A stretch of DNA of 35,177 nt, from the NCBI GenBank assembly GCA_947039275.1, contig CAMQYL010000029.1:1-35177 (forward strand), written 5' to 3'. The position numbers and the translations under genes are program-made. This document shows, in pieces, positions 22,142 to 29,516 of this stretch. The stretch is from Amulumruptor sp947039275 (GTDB lineage Bacteria; Bacteroidota; Bacteroidia; Bacteroidales; Muribaculaceae). Below the pieces are notes generated by a model. That model worked only from the letters and a program-made list of their open reading frames with translations, made no database searches and was not told the DNA's origin. Each line of letters begins with the position of its first letter. Positions within the stretch are counted from its first letter, which is position 1.

Positions 22142-23269
22142 ATGAGTTCTGCCACCGAAAGCTATAAAGACCAGATGCGGACGAAGCTCCAGGAATGCAA
22201 GTCCCGTGTGGGCGTGACGGATGTCGCGCTCAAACTCGGCTACCGCGTCGACAAAAGCGCGGGAGTCAATAAATACGTGGAAATGATTCTTGGAGCTCCG
22301 GCAGAACCCTCTGACCGCATAATCATACATGTCAAATGCGACAAGGCGAGTCAGACATATTTCCGGCGCAACAATACAAAGGGCGATGTAGTGACTCTGA
22401 TAAAGGAGAACCTGCATGCTTTCCACGCGACAGGCAACACGGAGTGGTCTAAAATCATGAGTGTGCTTGCCGACATGGCAAACATGCCGATGACTGACTA
22501 CAAGGACGCAGAGATGATCCACAGGGCGCGGACTGCCGGACCGATGGTCTTTGATCCGTCAAGATACGATGTCAGACCTATGGAAAACGGAGCCGCAATG
22601 CCTGCTATATTTGCCGCCAGAGGATTCAATAGCGACACGTTCAACGCCTTTCGGCCTTTTGTATGCGAAATACGCGACCGCTCAAACGACAGCTTCAAAG
22701 GATATAATATAGGATTCCCATACCGTGTAGCAGGTCAGGATCAAATCGAGGGATATGAAATCCGAGGGTCTAAAGGCTTCAAGAGCAAAGCTGCCGGGAC
22801 AAACTCGTCTACGGCTGCATGGATTGCCGATTTCTCTAACGACAATCCCCTTGGTGTAAAGGATGTGTTCTTTATGGAAAGTGCTTTTGATGCCATTGCT
22901 TTCTATCAGGCAAATAAATACTCGATAGATTGGCAGTCATCGGTGCTTGTATCATGCGGAGGCGGAACCTCCGGCAAATCGATAGAGAACATCCTGACCT
23001 ACTTTCCTAAGGCTTGTGCCGTGGACTGCTTTGACAACGATGTGGCTGGACGCAATTACGGCAAGAAACTGCATGAGATTGCCGAAAAGCTCACGCATGA
23101 CAATCCTGGCGTACAGGAACATTGCATGCGCTTACATAAGGCTCCCGATGGATTCAAGGACTGGAATGATGCGATATTGGGCAAGACCATGACAGTCTCC
23201 AATCCTCCCTCCAAGCATGACAGAAACGCCGCTCTCGCAGAGCGCAGAAACGGCAGTATGAAACTCTAA
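22142..23269 (+). CDS. Toprim-domain protein (DUF3991-like, primase-related)
   Basis: A 375-residue protein. The N-terminal region has a CHC2-like layout without the zinc cysteines (YRVDKSAGVNKYVEMIL, FRRNNTKGDVVTLIKEN), as in DUF3991/Toprim_2 proteins. The toprim motifs are FFMESAFDAIAFYQ (about 243-256, catalytic Glu) and DCFDNDVAGRNYG (about 295-307, the D-x-D pair). It probably helps prime or process transferred single-stranded DNA, like TraP in related elements. I chose the ATG at 22142; one at 22130 is possible. The C-terminus is NGSMKL, similar to two upstream proteins. Confidence 0.75.
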   Translation: MSSATESYKDQMRTKLQECKSRVGVTDVALKLGYRVDKSAGVNKYVEMILGAPAEPSDRIIIHVKCDKASQTYFRRNNTKGDVVTLIKENLHAFHATGNTEWSKIMSVLADMANMPMTDYKDAEMIHRARTAGPMVFDPSRYDVRPMENGAAMPAIFAARGFNSDTFNAFRPFVCEIRDRSNDSFKGYNIGFPYRVAGQDQIEGYEIRGSKGFKSKAAGTNSSTAAWIADFSNDNPLGVKDVFFMESAFDAIAFYQANKYSIDWQSSVLVSCGGGTSGKSIENILTYFPKACAVDCFDNDVAGRNYGKKLHEIAEKLTHDNPGVQEHCMRLHKAPDGFKDWNDAILGKTMTVSNPPSKHDRNAALAERRNGSMKL

Positions 23270-23284
23270 AAGACAAATTGGATT

Positions 23285-23980
23285 ATGAAAAAACTGATTA
23301 TCGCACTGATTGCCTCATGGGCTTTTCCCTTGGTGGCAATGGCAGACATAGATCCTGTACTCGCTGTGGCAGTTGAGACCGAAACCTGGAGACTTGATGA
23401 GCGTTACAAGGAAAACAAGAAACTCCGGGATAAGATACTCGCCGCTGAAGCTGTCATAGGCGTGGGACTCGAACAGATACATAAGACGGAAGAGAAGATA
23501 CTGGAATATATGTCGCATGCCAGCAGTGCGGTGCAGAATGCCTATCAGGTTAAGGAAATCGCTATGATAACTGCTGACATATATAACCAGTGCGCCAGTG
23601 TCAAGGATGCCATCACGTCAAATCCTCGCGGTGCTGTCTTGGCATCTATAGGCAGTAAAAAGGTCAAGGAAGCATCAGAGGAAATCATCTCATGCAGCAC
23701 CATGCTGCGCACTCTGATCCTGACCGGGAAGATGAATGATGGAGACAAGGAAAAAGTCAATCTGCTCAGTGCTGCCGAAAGGTATTATCTGCTCAATTCC
23801 ATCTATTCATCCTTGAGCAAGGTAAGAGCCGACCTCTGGCTTTTCGCATGTCAGGTGCGCTATTGGACGGTGACAGACCTGTGGATGCATCTTGATTACA
23901 AAAGCTGGGCGTTGATGATAGGCATGCAGTCAAATGCAAAGTATGTAATCCGCATGTGGAACCAGACTTTTAACGAATAA
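23285..23980 (+). CDS. Periplasmic TraI/VirB5-like paralogue (copy B)
   Basis: A 231-residue exported protein with signal peptide MKKLIIALIASWAFPLVAMA and long helices. Its end VTDLWMHLDYKSWALMIGM then SNAKYVIRMWNQTF matches the end of the protein encoded at 8072-8812 almost residue by residue; the first two thirds have diverged. It lies in the accessory operon, far from the tra operon, so the element carries two versions of a channel or pilus component. It may replace copy A in some conditions or define surface specificity (inference). Confidence 0.7.
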   Translation: MKKLIIALIASWAFPLVAMADIDPVLAVAVETETWRLDERYKENKKLRDKILAAEAVIGVGLEQIHKTEEKILEYMSHASSAVQNAYQVKEIAMITADIYNQCASVKDAITSNPRGAVLASIGSKKVKEASEEIISCSTMLRTLILTGKMNDGDKEKVNLLSAAERYYLLNSIYSSLSKVRADLWLFACQVRYWTVTDLWMHLDYKSWALMIGMQSNAKYVIRMWNQTFNE

Positions 23981-24011
23981 CCAAACAACTATATCTATCA
24001 CATTAATTCTT

Positions 24012-24554
24012 ATGGAAGATTATATGATTGCCGGTAACTGCCCATTGTGCGGCAAGCCGGTGATAAAGACATGCAAGGGCTTCCGATGTCAGGGAAACTT
24101 CCAACAGGAAAACCCATGCCAGTTCTCCATGCTTCCCATAGTGTGCAACCGCCGTCTGTCTGATGCAGAAGTCTCATCGTTGCTGGCACGGGAAACACTG
24201 CTGCTTGACGGCATGGCTACAAAGGAAGGCAAGTCGTTCACATCCACTGTGTCGATGGGAGATGACGGGAAACTTGTCGTGGATTCCAAAATATCCAGAT
24301 GTCCCAAATGCGGATATCCGGTCTATGTAGGCGCGAAAGCGTTCAGTTGCGGCAACCATGCTGATGAAGCTAACAGATGCCAGTTCGTGATATGGCGCAA
24401 CTATGGGGGCTATGATGTGACTCTGGACGATGTAAAAGCCATCTGTGAGAACGGTGTCACTCCCGATGAAAAGACCATGTTCCATGATGATGGGAAACCG
24501 TACACCAAACGGTTGGCTCTGACTCCTGAAAAAGACAAGGTGGTAAGGATATGA
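24012..24554 (+). CDS. Stand-alone topoisomerase-type zinc-finger protein
   Basis: A 180-residue cytoplasmic protein with two Cys-rich modules. The first, CPLCGKPVIKTCKGFRCQG, is near residues 10-28 and is followed by a Cys-x-Phe. The second, CPKCGYPVYVGAKAFSCGN, is near 97-115 and is followed by CQF. The linker has LSDAEVSSLLARETLLLDGM and TKEGKSFTSTVSM, the pattern found in C-terminal tails of type IA topoisomerases and in some mobile-element proteins. No topoisomerase catalytic domain is present. It probably binds single-stranded DNA. It overlaps the next gene by ATGA. Confidence 0.7.
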   Translation: MEDYMIAGNCPLCGKPVIKTCKGFRCQGNFQQENPCQFSMLPIVCNRRLSDAEVSSLLARETLLLDGMATKEGKSFTSTVSMGDDGKLVVDSKISRCPKCGYPVYVGAKAFSCGNHADEANRCQFVIWRNYGGYDVTLDDVKAICENGVTPDEKTMFHDDGKPYTKRLALTPEKDKVVRI

Positions 24555-25132
24555 AAACATCTATTTTCAGAAAATCCCTGTCGGGCATGACTGACAGGAT
24601 ATTGGTTTTTTCTCCGTTCGTGCTTACACTTGCCTTTTGTGTGGTAATTGTCGGATGCAGCGGAAACAGAGCAAAATCTCAAGCAAGGAAAACCGCACGT
24701 AACAGTGTCGATTTCACCATCACTGACCCATCGCTGAAGATCCTGGCGGTCGGTGTGGCTGATTCCGTGATCGATGGTCAGATGTTTTCTGAACAAGACC
24801 AGCGCATGGTGATGCAGATTATGACTTCGGCTTCCGGCGATGTCTTTGCCTCCCTCTACGAGGAGGACGATACCGACAAGCTCGTTGAGAAATTCAACAG
24901 CATGACCGCCGCCACTTATGACACATCCCGCCTTGCACAGGAAATAATGATCCAGTCAGTCAACCGGTCACGTCTCAAGCCGCAGGGACGGCTTACAGGA
25001 TGGCGCGTAAAGGTCGGCTATGAGACTTCTGCAGACGGCAAGACGGTGAAGATGCAGCGGTGGTGTTACCTTGACCCTTCCGGAACTTCCGTAGTGAAAT
25101 CTTTTGACATACCGATGACATGGAAAAAATGA
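24551..25132 (+). CDS. Lipoprotein of unknown function
   Basis: A 193-residue protein with an N-terminal membrane segment (ILVFSPFVLTLAFCVVIVGC) that ends in a lipobox (VIVGCSG, Cys near residue 36). The 16-residue N-region is longer than usual. The mature part is a mixed alpha/beta domain with AQEIMIQSVNRSRLKPQGRL and a beta end (VKMQRWCYLDPSGTSVVKSF). No family recognised. It overlaps both neighbours, so it is translated with the zinc-finger protein and the fimbrial-like lipoproteins. Confidence 0.6.
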   Translation: MKTSIFRKSLSGMTDRILVFSPFVLTLAFCVVIVGCSGNRAKSQARKTARNSVDFTITDPSLKILAVGVADSVIDGQMFSEQDQRMVMQIMTSASGDVFASLYEEDDTDKLVEKFNSMTAATYDTSRLAQEIMIQSVNRSRLKPQGRLTGWRVKVGYETSADGKTVKMQRWCYLDPSGTSVVKSFDIPMTWKK

Positions 25133-25794
25133 AACAATCATTGCTTTTACTTCCCTTGACGCTTGCTTTGGCAAGCTGTACATGCGAACATTTCGCAGAG
25201 CCTGAGACTCCGTATATACCGCCTGTTATGAAAGTCGGACATGTGCTGTGCACTGATGGCGGTGTCATGCCCATATGCAAGTTTCTTGAGTCTGATAAAG
25301 AACCCATAGGAATCGTGTTTTACGTCAACGATGACCCTAATGTGGAGGGGAAAGGTTACGCCGTATATCTTTATGACATGGATCCGGCTTCATTTTCTGA
25401 GAATCTGAATGTGGTGCAAGGCACTTCATGCGATGTCAATGGTCACGATGGAAACAGCAACACCTATGCACTGTTTAACAATGCCGATGTGAAATCGCCT
25501 ATGGCTGATGAAGTCTTTGACCTGTGGAAGTTTGGACAGTCGGCTTACATCCCCTCTGTTATGCAGTCCAAGCTGCTGTTTGCAGCCAAGGACGCTATCA
25601 ATGACCGTATTGCCATGTGCGGCGGCGACCCGCTGCCTGATCTGGCGGAGGAGTGCTGGTATTGGACTTCAACAGAGGTCGGCGGCCAGGCGGAGGCTAA
25701 AGGCTGGCTGTTCTCTCAATACAGCGGAGCTTATCAGGAAACGCCCAAGACGCAGATACACAAGATACGTCCAATCATAACAATACGTAACTGA
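25129..25794 (+). CDS. Lipoprotein with DUF1566-like C-terminus
   Basis: A 221-residue lipoprotein: MKQSLLLLPLTLALASCTC, Cys at residue 17. The start at 25129 overlaps the previous stop by ATGA. The C-terminal part ECWYWTSTEVGGQAEAKGWL with IHKIRPIITI has the Trp-x-Ser/Thr-Ser-Thr-Glu and Lys-x-Arg-Pro pattern of DUF1566/Fib_succ_major-like domains, common in Bacteroidetes surface lipoproteins. It is the first of three consecutive surface-type lipoproteins, so it may be a minor tip or anchor part of a fimbria-like fibre. Confidence 0.65.
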   Translation: MKQSLLLLPLTLALASCTCEHFAEPETPYIPPVMKVGHVLCTDGGVMPICKFLESDKEPIGIVFYVNDDPNVEGKGYAVYLYDMDPASFSENLNVVQGTSCDVNGHDGNSNTYALFNNADVKSPMADEVFDLWKFGQSAYIPSVMQSKLLFAAKDAINDRIAMCGGDPLPDLAEECWYWTSTEVGGQAEAKGWLFSQYSGAYQETPKTQIHKIRPIITIRN

Positions 25795-25795
25795 T

Positions 25796-26758
25796 ATGAG
25801 ATACACCGCTTTTTCTTTGGCATCCATGACATTGTTGCTGACGGCTTGCTCGACAAAGGAAGCCCCTGAATATGTTGAGCCGCCGGAGGACTCTTGTCTT
25901 ACAGACCTTTCTGCGCGCCATCCGGTCACTGTGACGCTTATTGATGACAACTCATTTGATGAAAGCCCTTCTATCGGATATCCTATAGCAATACCAGCAT
26001 CGCGTTCCATAGAGTCTCCACGTAGGCGTTACGTGGTCAAGGCTTTTGACCAGCGTACCGACAGACTTGTGGCAGAGGGCGCATCTTTTGACAATCACGT
26101 GACGCTCTCCCTCCCTGTAGGCAAGATCACTATCATAGCATGGGCTGACTATACGGTAAAGGAAATCCCCTCGGATTCATACTATTTCACTGATGAATGG
26201 GATGAGCTGCTGCTGGTTGACCGACATCCCTACATCGCCAATGATTTTATGAAATCCGCGGCGTGGGGACGTATCGATATGGCGATGGCGTATAACATGA
26301 CTTCGCTTGACCTGCCGTTGAGACAAGCGACCGGCGGTTTCCGGCTCATTGCCACTGATGCCCCTAATGATGGTGTTACAAACATAACGATCTCTTATAA
26401 GAAATCCGTGCCTTGTGCCATTGACGGCTTTACAGGTTCTTTGTCCCATGCTTGGGATGGTTGCTTATTTACAGGCAAGACATACGACTTTGGAGACGGC
26501 AATACGCTGCTTGGCTTCGATATATTCCCTGCGGATGACTCTGAGAAGATTGTCCCTGTGTCCGTTACTATGCGCGATGCAGACAACAGGATTGTTGCCT
26601 ATGTCGACAACATCGATATTCCTGTGCATCGTGGCAAGATCACTAAGGTTTTCGCTCCGTTTTACTCCATCCGCGAGCCGCATCCCTCTGAAATACCGGG
26701 AGGGGGTGGCGTGAACATCAATCCGACTTTCAACAATGAAATCGTCATTGTAATATGA
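25796..26758 (+). CDS. Fimbrillin-family/DUF6562-like lipoprotein (minor or anchor subunit)
   Basis: A 320-residue lipoprotein: TAFSLASMTLLLTACSTKEA with Cys at residue 18. The domain begins with HPVTVTLIDD and continues as beta-rich sequence including RRYVVKAFDQRTDRLVAEGA and HVTLSLPVGKITIIAWADYT. This is typical of Mfa2/FimB-like and DUF6562 fimbrial proteins in Bacteroidales. The C-terminal GGGGVNINPTFNNEIVIVI resembles the terminal beta strand of such subunits, which is used in polymerisation or anchoring. It starts directly after the previous stop. Confidence 0.7.
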   Translation: MRYTAFSLASMTLLLTACSTKEAPEYVEPPEDSCLTDLSARHPVTVTLIDDNSFDESPSIGYPIAIPASRSIESPRRRYVVKAFDQRTDRLVAEGASFDNHVTLSLPVGKITIIAWADYTVKEIPSDSYYFTDEWDELLLVDRHPYIANDFMKSAAWGRIDMAMAYNMTSLDLPLRQATGGFRLIATDAPNDGVTNITISYKKSVPCAIDGFTGSLSHAWDGCLFTGKTYDFGDGNTLLGFDIFPADDSEKIVPVSVTMRDADNRIVAYVDNIDIPVHRGKITKVFAPFYSIREPHPSEIPGGGGVNINPTFNNEIVIVI

Positions 26759-26817
26759 CACCTAAACCATAACATCTATTTTTAACCCTTATTTTATTTA
26801 TCAACAAAATTATTCTT

Positions 26818-27813
26818 ATGAAAAAGTTAACATTATTTGCAGTAGCCTTGGCTACTATGTCAACTTCGCTTGTCAGCTGTACATCAGACGAGCCGGCTGC
26901 ATCAAAGTCAGTCAATACGGCATTTGGCACGGACGCTGTTACTGAGAGCGTGTCTGTCACAGCGTCACTCCCTGCCGGCATCAAGAGCCGCACTGTTGAG
27001 GGTCAATTCCTCGGTGACGGTAAGGAGGTCAACCACTTTGTGTGGGCTTTGTATGATGCCGAGTCCGGCGAGGTGGTTGATTCCGGAGAGGAAAATTGCA
27101 CTGCTGGACAGGGTAGCTTCACATTCAAGTTCCAGGCTGTGCCCGGTGTTCAGTACCGACTGTTTGCCTGCGCCGATAAAAAAAGCAGCCATGCCATCAA
27201 CCTTGTGTCTCATGAAATTTCGCGCCAGCGAGGATCTTTGTATAACGTCACGAGCGATAATGCAGACCTGTTCATGTATTTCTCGGAGATCTTCACTTCA
27301 TCCGACCTGAATGGATCCATGTCTGTATCGCTGACCCGTCCGTTCGTACAGGTAGTACTCCTTTCCAAGAGCGTGGACGCAATCCCTGAGGATGTCATAA
27401 CCAAAACGTTGTCAACTTCGGTCAGCAACGTAAACTGTGGCGGGCAGAAGACAATATACAACTTCTGGGATGATACATGTTCAGGGGATGCCTCCGATTG
27501 GCCTGTGATCCTTGAGGTAGACAAGAGTCTGACACTTCCTGTCAAAGGTTTTGAGGACTATCAGCTTGTCAGCTATGGTAACTTCTTCACACCAAAATCC
27601 GGCATCAGCATTGCTATTCAGGCTGGCATCAAATGGGTGGTAAAAGGCAGGGACAACGTAACATACTATAGCGGCTGGGTCAAAGTGCCCTCTGAGATGG
27701 TCAAGCAGAACACACGCATCGTCATCACTGATGAAAACGGCGGCATCTTCACTGACAATGTGAATGTCAACGCCTCTGTATCCGCTGCATTTGGAGCGGA
27801 AAACACCCTCTGA
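26818..27813 (+). CDS. Fimbrillin-like (DUF6562-type) lipoprotein, likely stalk subunit
   Basis: A 331-residue lipoprotein: KKLTLFAVALATMSTSLVSC, Cys at residue 21, then a polar linker and a large beta domain. VNHFVWALYDAESGEVVDSG and FKFQAVPGVQYRLFACADKK match the layout of fimbrillin-family N-terminal domains, and the C-terminus ends in a beta strand (NVNVNASVSAAFGAENTL). It is the last gene of the accessory operon, 59 bp after the previous one and followed by a strong terminator. A mobile element that carries its own fimbria-like genes could alter surface adhesion or mating contact of its host. Confidence 0.7.
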   Translation: MKKLTLFAVALATMSTSLVSCTSDEPAASKSVNTAFGTDAVTESVSVTASLPAGIKSRTVEGQFLGDGKEVNHFVWALYDAESGEVVDSGEENCTAGQGSFTFKFQAVPGVQYRLFACADKKSSHAINLVSHEISRQRGSLYNVTSDNADLFMYFSEIFTSSDLNGSMSVSLTRPFVQVVLLSKSVDAIPEDVITKTLSTSVSNVNCGGQKTIYNFWDDTCSGDASDWPVILEVDKSLTLPVKGFEDYQLVSYGNFFTPKSGISIAIQAGIKWVVKGRDNVTYYSGWVKVPSEMVKQNTRIVITDENGGIFTDNVNVNASVSAAFGAENTL

Positions 27814-27886
27814 AATATAAGTTACAAACCTTCATAATGACAATTATGATATTTTGATTGGTTAAATCAAATAATCTTGATGTTAG

Positions 27887-27925
27887 GAGACCCGCTGTTG
27901 TGAAGCAGCGGGTCTCTGTTATTAT
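27887..27925. terminator. Bidirectional-looking terminator after the fimbrillin gene
   Basis: GAGACCCGCTG (27887-27897) pairs perfectly with CAGCGGGTCTC (27906-27916) around an 8-nt loop; the forward side continues TGTTATTATAG. It lies between the forward accessory operon and the convergent AbiEii-type gene, so it can serve both. The rest of 27814-27938 holds nothing recognisable. Confidence 0.75.
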
Positions 27926-27938
27926 AGATGTTTTATCT

Positions 27939-28607
27939 TTATCTGGATAGTCCACGGTTTTTGTGGCTTACCAGCTCTGAGAATTTCTTGTCGGGGTTGT
28001 TTGTAAGCAAGTTTAAACGTGTTTTTACACTATCCCAATCATACCGTCCTCCCATCATATCGATTTCAACCGCATGGTTTATATCGTTATAGTAATTCAA
28101 TGCTTTACGTGGTATGATGGGATTGGAATGTGGAAACTTTGCTGCATAGGCTTCCAGCATATCGTTAAGAGACATTTTAGATGACAGGCAAGCGATATCA
28201 ACAAAATCTTTTAATCTGGTGCCGTTTTGCGCAATCGCACTCAGCTTCATTGCTGCAATGTCATGCATGCTGTACAGACGGATCCCTAAATCTTCTTTCA
28301 GATAAGGTTTGACTGGAGGATAGGGATAGGTTATGAGATCTATCTTTACACCGTTGATTTTACCTGAGAGCGTGTTCCGTTCTTCAAATTGACGAGTAAA
28401 TCCATAAGAAGATTCAAGATGCTTGTTGAGCGCAAACGTGTCAAAGCCATGTTCTGTGAAAAGATCAAGGTCTATACTTCTTCTGTGTCCGATTTGAAGA
28501 GATAAAGATGTCCCTCCAGCAAGGTTGAATTCAGACAGCTCGGGATCTTTCATCAGTTTTGCCAGGAGCGCAAAAGTTCCTCTCTCGACTGTTTGTGTCT
28601 GTAGCAT
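27939..28607 (-). CDS. AbiEii-type nucleotidyltransferase toxin
   Basis: A 222-residue protein of the AbiEii/AbiGii toxin family. The nucleotidyltransferase core is FNLAGGTSLSLQIGHRRSID then LDLF near residues 28-50, with GGTSL (31-35) and the metal-binding D46 and D48. Further family residues are in GTRLKDFVDIACL near 125-140. Related toxins transfer nucleotides to tRNA or other targets and abort phage infection, normally held in check by a separate antitoxin. It overlaps the upstream reverse-strand gene by 55 bp, which makes the two a coupled pair. Confidence 0.85.
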   Translation of the reverse strand: MLQTQTVERGTFALLAKLMKDPELSEFNLAGGTSLSLQIGHRRSIDLDLFTEHGFDTFALNKHLESSYGFTRQFEERNTLSGKINGVKIDLITYPYPPVKPYLKEDLGIRLYSMHDIAAMKLSAIAQNGTRLKDFVDIACLSSKMSLNDMLEAYAAKFPHSNPIIPRKALNYYNDINHAVEIDMMGGRYDWDSVKTRLNLLTNNPDKKFSELVSHKNRGLSR

Positions 28608-28882
28608 TTCATTTCTTCTTTAGGTATGTGGAATGTGAGGCTCACGAAGTTGGCATCCTTGTCGCTCAACACCGGGATTTCTTTGACTATCTCAATAAAC
28701 TTGTCAAGACCGCCGTAAAGATTGATGGCAGCATACCAGTCCTTGGGCCACCCGTACTGAATGACCCTCTCTACAACGGCAACATTCATCTTCCTCCAGT
28801 CAAACCGGGAAAGGTCATAATCCCATAATAAAGTAGGATCGATCTGAGTGCCTGGATGTTCTTTCCAATCGTCAAATAACAT
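28553..28882 (-). CDS. DUF6922-like probable antitoxin of the AbiEii pair
   Basis: A 109-residue protein with LLWDYDLSRFDWRKMNVAVV and ERVIQYGWPKDWYAAINLYG (residues 18-58), the signature of DUF6922, which commonly precedes AbiEii-like toxins in Bacteroidetes. It contains no AbiEi winged-helix sequence that I can see. The antitoxin role is inferred from gene order and overlap. A good promoter lies only 5 bp upstream of the ATG, so its mRNA may be leaderless. Confidence 0.7.
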   Translation of the reverse strand: MLFDDWKEHPGTQIDPTLLWDYDLSRFDWRKMNVAVVERVIQYGWPKDWYAAINLYGGLDKFIEIVKEIPVLSDKDANFVSLTFHIPKEEMKCYRHKQSREELLRSWQN

Positions 28883-28887
28883 AATTA

Positions 28888-28918
28888 CAAATATACCTTT
28901 TTTTTATGGGATTTGCAA
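28888..28918 (-). promoter_or_regulatory. Reverse promoter of the AbiE-like pair
   Basis: On the minus strand TTG (28918-28916) is followed after 20 bp by TATATTTG (28895-28888), a close match to the Bacteroidetes minus-33/minus-7 promoter. The ATG begins 5 bp later at 28882. The expected start point therefore falls on or next to the start codon. Confidence 0.65.
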
Positions 28919-28957
28919 CTTTCGTAATGTCCGGGAGGCAATTCTTAATTGCCAGGA

Positions 28958-29153
28958 ATGCGTCTGTCAGGGATTGCATTGCCCTGATGTGTCATCTGCT
29001 GCATGGCACCACCTATATCTCTGACGTGACTAAAACGCACACATGGCACCGTTCCGGCACCATGAGAGCATTTTGCCATGTCTGGCCGTCATGTCAGAGT
29101 CGGTCGTACCATGCAGCAGATGACACGGGCATGCAAAACCCTGACAGACGCAT
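28958..29153. repeat. 196-bp giant imperfect hairpin
   Basis: The arms pair in blocks: 28958-28972 with 29139-29153 (15 bp, perfect), 28974-28984 with about 29127-29137 (10 bp with one bulge), 28989-29006 with 29109-29126 (18 bp, perfect), 29019-29030 with 29088-29099 (12 bp, one wobble) and 29041-29048 with 29074-29081 (8 bp). Just upstream is a separate 7-bp hairpin (28937-28953). A forward 91-codon frame (28906-29181) crosses it but looks like a by-product of the palindrome. It ends 3 bp before structured leader copy 1. Confidence 0.85.
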
Positions 29154-29156
29154 ACT

Positions 29157-29500
29157 AAGGAGGATTGTCGCCAATCCTTAATTTGGGCATCTCTCTCATG
29201 CGTTGCCTGAATAGAGACGGAAACTGCGGCCTGCGGAATGGCGGGAACACATCACCGTCAGCGTGCCGTCTTTGGCTCTGAGGTTTCTGGGGGATTTTAC
29301 GTGCGAAGTTATGCCGGGCGGCACGAATCAAAAGCTTTCCGTGAATTTTAACGCCGTGCCGCCATGAAAATTCTCGGACTCTGCTTTTGATGTCGCACTC
29401 GCTGTTTCCGGCATACTGCGCTTGCTCGTAAAATCCCCCAGAAACCTCAGAGCCAAAGCCATCCCGCAGCCGAGAGGTCTCTAAAGGGAAAGAAATTCAA
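29157..29500 (+). ncRNA. Structured leader element, copy 1
   Basis: This is the first of three related elements. It starts with AAGGAGGATTG-type sequence that forms a small hairpin (AGGATTG with CAATCCT). A 32-bp perfect helix pairs 29270-29301 with 29427-29458. An outer stem joins CTGCGGAATGG with CCATCCCGCAG at 10 of 11 positions. Inside, 29303-29317 pairs with 29408-29421, and ATCAAAAGC (29327-29335) pairs with GCTTTTGAT (29383-29391). GAATTTT pairs with AAAATTC, and the loop sequence CGTGCCGCC (29355-29363) can pair with GGCGGCACG (29317-29325) to make an H-type pseudoknot. The start codon of the next gene lies 58 nt after the helix. Confidence 0.75.
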
Positions 29501-29516
29501 ACTCACACCAAATACC

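Noticed and set aside
28906..29181. Forward 91-codon reading frame
   Set aside because: It runs through the 196-nt giant hairpin, whose two arms dictate its sequence. It has no family likeness and no promoter.
29270..29458. Leader helix as terminal inverted repeats of a miniature transposon
   Set aside because: Conservation continues on both sides of the helix (from 29157 to 29500), and no target duplication is apparent. Not excluded, but the leader reading fits better.
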